Positions 1-5,402 of a stretch of DNA of 8,140 nt are shown here, one piece after another (within the stretch, counting starts at the first letter, position 1; the number at the start of each line of letters is the position of its first letter). The notes under the pieces were generated by a model. That model worked only from the letters and a program-made list of their open reading frames with translations, did no database searches and was not told the origin of the DNA. A program made the translations under genes and the position numbers. The DNA is from Ignavibacteriales bacterium (GTDB lineage Bacteria; Bacteroidota; Ignavibacteria; Ignavibacteriales; Ignavibacteriaceae), in the NCBI GenBank assembly GCA_027349615.1, contig DAIEML010000102.1, positions 1 to 8,140 on the forward strand, given 5' to 3'.

Positions 1-2036
1 CACATCAATTTCAATATGGAATAAGAATAGTAACAAATTCTTGGGGAACATCATCTGCACAATTTGATCCGAATGATCCGGTTAATGTTGCAACAAAAAG
101 ATGTTATGATAGAGGAATGATTATTACATTTGCTGCTGGCAATGATGGACCTGCAGAAAATACACTCAATCCTTACTCAGTAGCACCATGGGTTATTTCG
201 GTAGCAGCTGGCGATGATAATGGAATGCTTGCAGATTTTTCCTCGAGAGGAGTTAAAGGGCAAACTGGAAATTTTTCAGTTGATGGGCAAACATGGACAT
301 ATCAAGAGACACCTACTGTTACGGCCCCCGGTGTATTAGTAATATCTTGCCGGGCTTTACTTTCAAATTTAGTAGCAAATGGTTTAACTGATGATACAAC
401 AATAGAATTGGCTTATCTACCATATTATACACGTATAAGCGGAACATCGATGGCAACTCCTCATGTTGCTGGAGTAGCTGCATTAATGCTTGAAGCAAAT
501 CCTTCGCTTACTCCTGACCAAGTAAAAAATATTATGATTGAAACAGCAACTAATATGCAAGGCAAAGAATCTTGGGAAGTTGGCGCCGGCTATATAAATG
601 CATATGACGCTGTTGAAAAGTCATTTAATTCAGAATTAGAATTCGGCAGCTCATTAAATTACAATAAAAGTTTTAATAGCAGTGTTAATGAAAATATTGT
701 AAGAACGCCTGTAACGATTGATTATAATCCTGTCCCTTCATTGTCTTCAGATAACAACAGCTATACATTCACGGTGCCAAATAATATTTCGGTAATAGGT
801 GCACAAGTTTCCGCAGAAGGATTATTGCAGCAAACCGGGAACACACTCAATTTAATTTTGATAGCTCCAGATGGGACTGAATACAGCTCGGGAGTAAATT
901 TACTTTTTCCTCTTTATTATGATAGATCTGTTTCAGTTACTTCTCCGGCAGCTGGGCAATGGACATTACAAATAAGAGGCTTAAGAGGCTCAACAAGCAA
1001 TCCAACTAATGGAGCGGCATTACCAGAAACTGTAAATGGAATTATTTCAATGTATAGTCCAGCAGGAACTTCAGGTTTGACTGATATAAGCAGCAATCCA
1101 TATTCACAATCAATAATATTTGCAGTTAGTAATAGGCTTGTTGATGGCTATCCGGATGGGACATATAAACCAAATAATAATTTAATGAGAATCGATTTAG
1201 CAAATTATTTAATGATGGGTGAAAATATCAGACAGTACCAAACATTTAATGGTTCAGATATTTTTTCCGATGTATCTGAAAAACAAGAATTATTTGCAGA
1301 ATCTGTAACCGCAAAAGGAGCTGCCATAAGAGATTTATTCCAACTTGATAACGGTGTAATGCTTCCCTCTTCTAATGGAACTTTCTCACCAAATGGATAT
1401 GTTTACAGAGTTGACCTCGCGTATTCATTAGTTCAAAGTTTGGGATTGCAAGATGAAGCAGTTTCATTAAACGATAATACAATAACGGTTCCTTACCGAG
1501 ATACTTCAATTGTAATAGACGACGCAGATAAAATTCCAGCAAACTTACGAGGATATGTACAAATTGCTTTGAATTTAAATTTGATAAATGCTTACTTTAC
1601 ATTAACACAAGGACCAACGGATTTGCAGCCGACAATTCATGCAACATTTCAACCCTATAAAACAGTTACTAGAGGAGAATTTGCAGTTATTATTACTCGA
1701 ACATTTAATCAATTTCAGGCACCGCTTGCAAAAGGAAAGAATAATGCCGAACAATTATCGACAAATAATCCAATGACGTTTCAATTAAATCAAAATTATC
1801 CAAATCCGTTTAATCCTTCAACTATTATAAAATACTCAGTTCCTAAAGCTAGTTTAGTTAGTATAAAAGTATATGATGAACTTGGAAGAGAAGTAGATAA
1901 TTTAGTAAATGAAGAAAAGAATCCTGGTAATTATAGTGTTGAATTTAATGCAAGTAATTTTGCAAGCGGGATTTATTTCTACAGAATGATTGCAGGGAAC
2001 ACTATTGAAATAAGAAAAATGATGTTATTGAAATAA
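1..2036 (+). CDS. Secreted subtilisin-like (S8) serine peptidase with SLH-like repeats and T9SS sorting domain, 5'-truncated
   Basis: The frame is open from base 3 with no start in the window, so the N-terminus (signal peptide, any propeptide, catalytic Asp and His) is off the left edge; the ATG at 117 is internal. Visible S8 landmarks are VTNSWG, the oxyanion-hole Asn in AAGNDGP (codon 141-143), and GTSMATPHVAG with the catalytic Ser at codon 447-449. A beta-rich stretch follows (about 720-1060) that resembles a P-domain or PPC-type accessory domain. Next come S-layer-homology-like repeats: VDGYPDGTYKPNN..R.DLANYLM (about 1120-1220), NGTFSPNGYVYRVDLAYSLV (about 1340-1445) and a degenerate third ending TRGEFAVIITRTF (about 1550-1713). 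The last ~85 residues are a type A T9SS sorting domain, starting QNYPNPFNPSTI and ending with GIYFYRM and a basic C-terminus. Inferred role: an exported, surface-attached or released protease. The family call is secure; the substrate is unknown. It is separated from the downstream operon by a terminator and a long gap. Confidence 0.93.
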   Translation, partial: HQFQYGIRIVTNSWGTSSAQFDPNDPVNVATKRCYDRGMIITFAAGNDGPAENTLNPYSVAPWVISVAAGDDNGMLADFSSRGVKGQTGNFSVDGQTWTYQETPTVTAPGVLVISCRALLSNLVANGLTDDTTIELAYLPYYTRISGTSMATPHVAGVAALMLEANPSLTPDQVKNIMIETATNMQGKESWEVGAGYINAYDAVEKSFNSELEFGSSLNYNKSFNSSVNENIVRTPVTIDYNPVPSLSSDNNSYTFTVPNNISVIGAQVSAEGLLQQTGNTLNLILIAPDGTEYSSGVNLLFPLYYDRSVSVTSPAAGQWTLQIRGLRGSTSNPTNGAALPETVNGIISMYSPAGTSGLTDISSNPYSQSIIFAVSNRLVDGYPDGTYKPNNNLMRIDLANYLMMGENIRQYQTFNGSDIFSDVSEKQELFAESVTAKGAAIRDLFQLDNGVMLPSSNGTFSPNGYVYRVDLAYSLVQSLGLQDEAVSLNDNTITVPYRDTSIVIDDADKIPANLRGYVQIALNLNLINAYFTLTQGPTDLQPTIHATFQPYKTVTRGEFAVIITRTFNQFQAPLAKGKNNAEQLSTNNPMTFQLNQNYPNPFNPSTIIKYSVPKASLVSIKVYDELGREVDNLVNEEKNPGNYSVEFNASNFASGIYFYRMIAGNTIEIRKMMLLK

Positions 2037-2050
2037 TATCAATTGAGTAA

Positions 2051-2082
2051 GGGAGTAGCGTTTTATATTGCTACTCCTCTTT
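2051..2082 (+). terminator. Intrinsic terminator of the S8 peptidase gene
   Basis: GGAGTAGC (2052-2059) pairs perfectly with GCTACTCC (2070-2077) around a ~10-base AT-rich loop, and G2051/T2078 adds a wobble pair. A T-rich run (TCTTTATT) follows. It starts 15 bases after the peptidase stop codon, as expected for a factor-independent terminator. The stem is the most GC-rich patch for hundreds of bases. Confidence 0.8.
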
Positions 2083-2679
2083 ATTACTTGCTTGCTGATT
2101 AGATTAAATAATAAGTTGCAATATCCGACTAAAGTAAATAATCTATTTTACTCTGTTACTATATAATAACCTCAAAACCTGTAAAAGTTTTCGAGAATTT
2201 TTTTGAATAGCCGCTTAATTTTTAAAATAAAATAGACTAAAAATTATTTTTTTTGACTCATCGAATTATCACTGATTAAAATTCTGTTATTCACTTGCTT
2301 GAATTTAAGCATTTAACTTTATCTTAATGAATATTTAAAATGTATTCAATTAAATTTTCTTTAAGAATTTAAAGTAAGATAATCTTCTTTGCTTTTGGTT
2401 ATTTTATAATTCTTTAGACGAATTGTAACAATATTTAAAAGTTAATTTCTGAATGAAATAATATTTTGACATTTATCTAATTCAAATTATGACAACATTA
2501 ATATTTTATTTGATGACATAATTGTTACCGCTTCAAACTATCAAATTCTCTAAAACACAATAATTTTTTTCAATACATTAAAAGCACAATTTGTGATATA
2601 TTCCCTTCTATTTTATCTTAAATAAAATTAGTTTATCTAAAGAATGATTATAATTCACTCCGAATCGCGGATTTTAATA

Positions 2680-2702
2680 ATTAGTTATTAATAATAACTA
2701 AT
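2680..2702. repeat. Perfect 10-bp inverted repeat upstream of the stressosome operon
   Basis: ATTAGTTATT (2680-2689) is matched exactly by its reverse complement AATAACTAAT (2693-2702), with a 3-base spacer. The half-site TAGTTATTAA recurs at 2801-2810, again followed by an AATAAC arm. That makes a paired operator more plausible than a terminator, since no T-run follows. No regulator is identified, and the base composition raises the odds of chance. Confidence 0.45.
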
Positions 2703-2761
2703 CAGAAGTAATGAGTTTGTGTAGTTTGTTTTCATTATTCCAAAATACACACTTCCTGTAA

Positions 2762-2790
2762 TTGATTTTTTTATGGTGCATAGATATTTT
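2762..2790 (+). promoter_or_regulatory. Weak candidate promoter for the rsbR operon
   Basis: TTGATT (2762-2767) and TATTTT (2785-2790) sit 17 bases apart and each match the general -35/-10 consensus at four of six positions. Transcription would begin near 2797, just before the inverted repeat at 2801-2824. A TAAAAT at 2855-2860 is an alternative -10. If the host uses the Bacteroidota-type -33/-7 consensus (TTTG / TAnnTTTG), neither choice fits well. This is a suggestion only. Confidence 0.2.
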
Positions 2791-2800
2791 TTTTAAGTAA

Positions 2801-2824
2801 TAGTTATTAACCAATAACGGTTAA
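2801..2824. repeat. Overlapping inverted repeats, possible operator
   Basis: GTTATT (2803-2808) pairs with AATAAC (2813-2818). TTAACC (2807-2812) also pairs with GGTTAA (2819-2824), so the two stems are mutually exclusive. The left part repeats the TAGTTATTAA sequence of the 2680-2702 palindrome. This could be a protein binding site or a switching RNA leader, but no function can be assigned from sequence alone. Confidence 0.35.
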
Positions 2825-2850
2825 ACTAAATTTTAAAAAATAATTTTTCT

Positions 2851-2877
2851 ATGCTAAAATGAGCATATTAACTCATT
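2851..2877. repeat. Two overlapping short inverted repeats in the presumed rsbR leader
   Basis: ATGCT (2851-2855) pairs with AGCAT (2862-2866), and AATGAG (2858-2863) pairs with CTCATT (2872-2877). The stems share bases and cannot form together. They end 15 bases before the Shine-Dalgarno of rsbR, a position where they could affect transcription or initiation. The stems are short and support is weak. Confidence 0.25.
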
Positions 2878-2904
2878 AACAATAAAAATAACGGAGAGGA
2901 AACG

Positions 2905-3849
2905 ATGCCAAAGAAAGAAGGAGTCCCTATGCCTGGGACTACGAACAAGGAAGGAATCCAATTTTCTGTAAGTTCAAACTTGGAGAATTCGGATGAATCA
3001 AGAAGTGAACTTTTACGTCAACTTGTTGCACACTTGCGAGAAAACAGAACTCAATTAAGGCAAGAATGGGCAAGGCGTATCACTGAAGCAAAATTGCTTA
3101 CAGCAATGAGTCAAGATGAAATTTTTGCTGAAGCAACTACAATTTATGACAACTACGTTGATGCACTTCAATCGGGAACTTTTGAAGCCTTACAAACTTA
3201 TGCACGTGACCTTTCTGAAAGAATTATCCCAAGAGGAGTTGAAACGCACGAAGTTATAGGAATTGTTCTTCTGCTCCGTGACGTTTTAGCTCGTTCTTTG
3301 TTCGCAAAGTATCAGCATGACTTTGCATTGCTGAACAGAATTCTTGATGCTTATGAACCAGCAGCAAACAGAATTGCAAATACTGTTGCCGTAAGTTTCG
3401 TTCAAGAAAGAGAAAGAACTATTAGACAGCAGCAGGAAGCAATCAGAGAACTTTCAACTCCGGTTTTGCAAGTTCGAGATAGATTGCTGATCTTACCTAT
3501 AATTGGTGTTATAGATCCTCAGCGCGCAAGGCAGCTAACCGAACAATTACTTCGTGGAATTAGAACAAACAGAGCGAAGCTGGTAGTTATAGATATCACC
3601 GGTGTAGCAGCAATGGACTCAAATGTTGCAAACCACTTAGTTCAAACTGTTGAAGCTTCGCGACTTCTTGGTGCTTCAGTAATTGTAACCGGTCTTTCAC
3701 CGGAGATTGCGCAAACTCTGGTAACAATTGGAGTTGATTTAACAAAGATGAATACCGTTGGTGATTTACAAGGAGGTATTGAACAAGCAGAAAAATTATT
3801 GGGTTATAAAGTTGTACCAGTAAATGAAACAAATAATGATCAGAAATAG
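2905..3849 (+). CDS. rsbR: Stressosome core/sensor protein RsbR (RsbRD-type N-terminus plus STAS)
   Basis: This is an RsbR paralogue that, with RsbS, would build the cytosolic stressosome scaffold and sequester the kinase RsbT. Residues ~35-165 form an all-helical, non-haem RsbRD-type sensor domain (LRQEWARRITEA, YARDLSERIIPRGVET). The linker helix (~166-182, QERERTIRQQQEAI) leads to a C-terminal STAS domain (~185-300) with VVIDITGVAAMDSNVANHL. By alignment from memory with B. subtilis RsbRA, the Thr205 site is Ser239 here and the Thr171 site is Pro205, so only one phosphorylatable position seems kept. The start is supported by GGAGAGG (2893-2899) five bases before ATG 2905. An in-frame ATG at 2929 has an equally good AAGGAG (2918-2923), also five bases away. 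This is the first gene of the operon; its stop overlaps the rsbS ribosome binding site. The ligand sensed is unknown. Confidence 0.92.
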   Translation: MPKKEGVPMPGTTNKEGIQFSVSSNLENSDESRSELLRQLVAHLRENRTQLRQEWARRITEAKLLTAMSQDEIFAEATTIYDNYVDALQSGTFEALQTYARDLSERIIPRGVETHEVIGIVLLLRDVLARSLFAKYQHDFALLNRILDAYEPAANRIANTVAVSFVQERERTIRQQQEAIRELSTPVLQVRDRLLILPIIGVIDPQRARQLTEQLLRGIRTNRAKLVVIDITGVAAMDSNVANHLVQTVEASRLLGASVIVTGLSPEIAQTLVTIGVDLTKMNTVGDLQGGIEQAEKLLGYKVVPVNETNNDQK

Positions 3850-3859
3850 GAGTTAATCT

Positions 3860-4225
3860 GTGGAAGTCCCAATTCTTAAACAGGGCAATCATTTAATAGC
3901 TACTATTCAAGCTGCCTTAACAGATGCCGACTTAGTTAAACTACATTATGCATTAGTCGAACAAGTTGGGAAACATAGGTCTAAAGGGGTAATTATTGAT
4001 GTTACAGCTTTGGATGTAATGGACTCATTTGCAACTAGAACATTACGGTCTTTAGCGCATATGGTTCGTTTAAGAGGAGCAGAAACCGTTATATGCGGAA
4101 TACAACCTGAGGTTGCATTTACAATGGTACAATTAGGTTTGACACTTGAGGGAATTTCTACTGCACTTGATCTTGAAGAAGGCCTGGCTCTTTTAAATCA
4201 AACAGAGAGCAAAAGAGAGGTCTAA
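3860..4225 (+). CDS. rsbS: Stressosome STAS-domain scaffold protein RsbS
   Basis: This is a single-domain STAS protein of 121 residues, the usual RsbS size. It would co-assemble with RsbR in the stressosome core and bind RsbT until phosphorylated. The strand-helix switch VIIDVTALDVMDSFATRTL contains Ser56, equivalent to the Ser59 phosphorylated by RsbT in B. subtilis RsbS. The downstream GIQPEVAFTMVQLGL and TALDLEEGL blocks are typical of the family. Translation starts at GTG 3860, with AGGAG (3848-3852) seven bases upstream inside the rsbR stop codon region; no ATG fits. The 10-base gap to rsbR and 2-base gap to rsbT imply coupled expression. RsbS is distinguished from RsbV-type anti-anti-sigma factors by its neighbours and the DSF motif. 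Confidence 0.93.
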   Translation: MEVPILKQGNHLIATIQAALTDADLVKLHYALVEQVGKHRSKGVIIDVTALDVMDSFATRTLRSLAHMVRLRGAETVICGIQPEVAFTMVQLGLTLEGISTALDLEEGLALLNQTESKREV

Positions 4226-4227
4226 TT

Positions 4228-4629
4228 ATGAATAATGAGACTTTAGTCGCTATAAGCTCCGTCTCAGACATAATTACTGCAAGGGAGAAAGGCCGCATTA
4301 TAGGCAAATCAATTGGATTTTCATTAACTGATTTAACAATTATTGCTACAGTAATTTCAGAAGTTGCCCGAAATATTTTGACTTATGCTAAAGAAGGAAG
4401 TATAAAACTTATTGAAGTAAGACAAGGTGCAAAACACGGAATCGAAATTATTGCAGAAGATAACGGCCCGGGCATTTCGGATATTTCCTTAGCAATGCAA
4501 GATGGTTTTTCAACCAAAAAAGGACTGGGATTAGGATTGCCGGGAGTTCGCCGTTTAATGGATGAATTTGAAATTATTTCCGAATTAAAAAAAGGAACAA
4601 TAGTAACTATGAGGAAGTGGTTAATTTAA
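4228..4629 (+). CDS. rsbT: Stressosome serine/threonine kinase / switch protein RsbT
   Basis: This GHKL-fold protein kinase of 133 residues matches B. subtilis RsbT in length and motif order. The N box is SEVARNILTYA (Glu45, Asn49), the G1 box AEDNGPGI (Asp78) and the G2 loop KKGLGLGLPGVRRLMDEF (about 98-114), ending GTIVTMRKWL. In the known system RsbT phosphorylates RsbS and RsbR, leaves the stressosome, and activates a partner through that partner's N-terminal domain. The classic partner is RsbU. Here the best candidate is the histidine kinase two genes downstream. ATG 4228 has GAGAGG (4215-4220) seven bases away and starts two bases after the rsbS stop. Its TAA overlaps the ATG of the next gene (TAATG). 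An anti-sigma kinase such as RsbW is less likely, given the RsbT-type sequence and the rsbRS neighbours. Confidence 0.94.
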   Translation: MNNETLVAISSVSDIITAREKGRIIGKSIGFSLTDLTIIATVISEVARNILTYAKEGSIKLIEVRQGAKHGIEIIAEDNGPGISDISLAMQDGFSTKKGLGLGLPGVRRLMDEFEIISELKKGTIVTMRKWLI

Positions 4630-5402
4630 TGCCGAAGTCAAAACATTTATCTATAATAGACTTTGGAATTGCTTCCGTCAGTTTACCAGGACAAACTGAA
4701 TCCGGTGATTTATATTTTGTAAAAGAGACAAAAAATGGCGCTATGATTGGAGTAATTGATGGCCTTGGGCATGGAACGGAAGCTGCAACTGCGGCTAAGC
4801 TTGCTGTTGATGTACTAAATTCTCTGTCTGATGTTTCAATAATTGCAGCTGCAAGATTTTGCCATGATAAATTAAGAAACACCCGTGGTGTAGTTATGGC
4901 GCTTGTATTAATTAATCCGATAGAAGAAACAATGATTTGGCTTAGCGTAGGAAATGTTGAAGGAATTTTACTCAGAGCAGATTCACATACTTCTCCAATT
5001 TATGAAAGCATAATAATGCGGCCTGGTGTAATTGGATTTAGGCTTCCCCCGCTTTATGCATCTGTAGTTCCAATTGCAAAAGGTGATTTATTAATCCTTT
5101 CCACTGATGGGATAAAAGATGATTATATTTCTAAAGTTACTGCTGATTTAAAATACAATTATGACCAGATAAATCGATCTGGAGAAAGAGATATAAATGA
5201 TTTACTTAATGAAGGGATAAAGAGTCAAAAAGAACCTTCATATTCTTCTTTTCAAATTCCATTAAGCGAGCCAACAATTTTTAGAGGTAAATGGAGTGAA
5301 TTAACTCCGTACTTTATTTCAAACTATATTTGCAGCCGTTTTAACAAAGGATCCGATGACGCATTGGTATTAGCCGCAAAATATCTTGGAAATAATAAAT
5401 GA
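4629..5402 (+). CDS. rsbX: RsbX-like PP2C (SpoIIE-type) serine phosphatase
   Basis: This metal-dependent PP2C-type phosphatase probably removes phosphate from RsbR and RsbS and resets the stressosome. Metal-ligand motifs run in order: SGD (Asp27), VIDGLGHG (Asp44), RGVVMALVLI, SVGNVEG, LILSTDG (Asp160) and GSDDALV (Asp243/244). There is no sensor or regulatory domain, as in RsbX and unlike RsbU. About 80 residues separate the STDG and SDDA motifs, more than I expect for a minimal RsbX (B. subtilis RsbX is ~199 residues; this is 257). The start is set at ATG 4629, which forms TAATG with the rsbT stop and has AGGAAG (4612-4617) upstream. A GTG at 4617 would add four residues but lacks a well-spaced Shine-Dalgarno. 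The gene overlaps the kinase downstream by four bases (ATGA). Confidence 0.88.
   Translation: MPKSKHLSIIDFGIASVSLPGQTESGDLYFVKETKNGAMIGVIDGLGHGTEAATAAKLAVDVLNSLSDVSIIAAARFCHDKLRNTRGVVMALVLINPIEETMIWLSVGNVEGILLRADSHTSPIYESIIMRPGVIGFRLPPLYASVVPIAKGDLLILSTDGIKDDYISKVTADLKYNYDQINRSGERDINDLLNEGIKSQKEPSYSSFQIPLSEPTIFRGKWSELTPYFISNYICSRFNKGSDDALVLAAKYLGNNK

Larger units (their letters stand above)
2083..2904. other. Long AT-rich intergenic region without a credible gene
   Basis: About 820 bases are dense in stops on both strands, and I see no reading frame with coding character or a ribosome binding site. I also recognise no tRNA, rRNA or known riboswitch. It probably holds the promoter and control sites of the stressosome operon. 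A perfect TTGACA hexamer lies at 2466-2471 with TATGAC 16 bases later (2488-2493). It could be a promoter for a long leader, but such matches are easy to find by chance in DNA this AT-rich. Smaller imperfect palindromes occur at 2296-2311 and 2359-2374. The clearer inverted repeats are listed separately. Confidence 0.6.

Noticed and set aside
2296..2374. Short imperfect palindromes (2296-2311 and 2359-2374)
   Set aside because: They consist almost wholly of A and T, have a mismatch or a 4-base spacer, and fit no promoter or terminator context. Chance is the better explanation.
2466..2493. TTGACA...TATGAC promoter-like pair with 16-base spacing
   Set aside because: The -35 is perfect, but it lies over 400 bases before the only downstream gene and such hexamers arise readily in this AT-rich gap. 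It is mentioned in the intergenic entry but not called as a promoter.
2905..3400. Haem-binding globin-type sensor in the RsbR N-terminus
   Set aside because: The sequence fits the RsbRD-type helical domain (LSERIIPRGVET, LLLRDVLARSLF), not a globin. No proximal His in a globin context was seen.
3596..3892. 98-codon open frame on the minus strand, antisense to the rsbR/rsbS junction
   Set aside because: It lies almost wholly opposite well-supported STAS coding sequence and has no family resemblance. It is a shadow of the real genes.
4607..4882. 91-codon minus-strand frame opposite the start of the phosphatase gene
   Set aside because: It is antisense to the conserved PP2C motifs, which clearly belong to the + strand gene; no ribosome binding site or domain seen.
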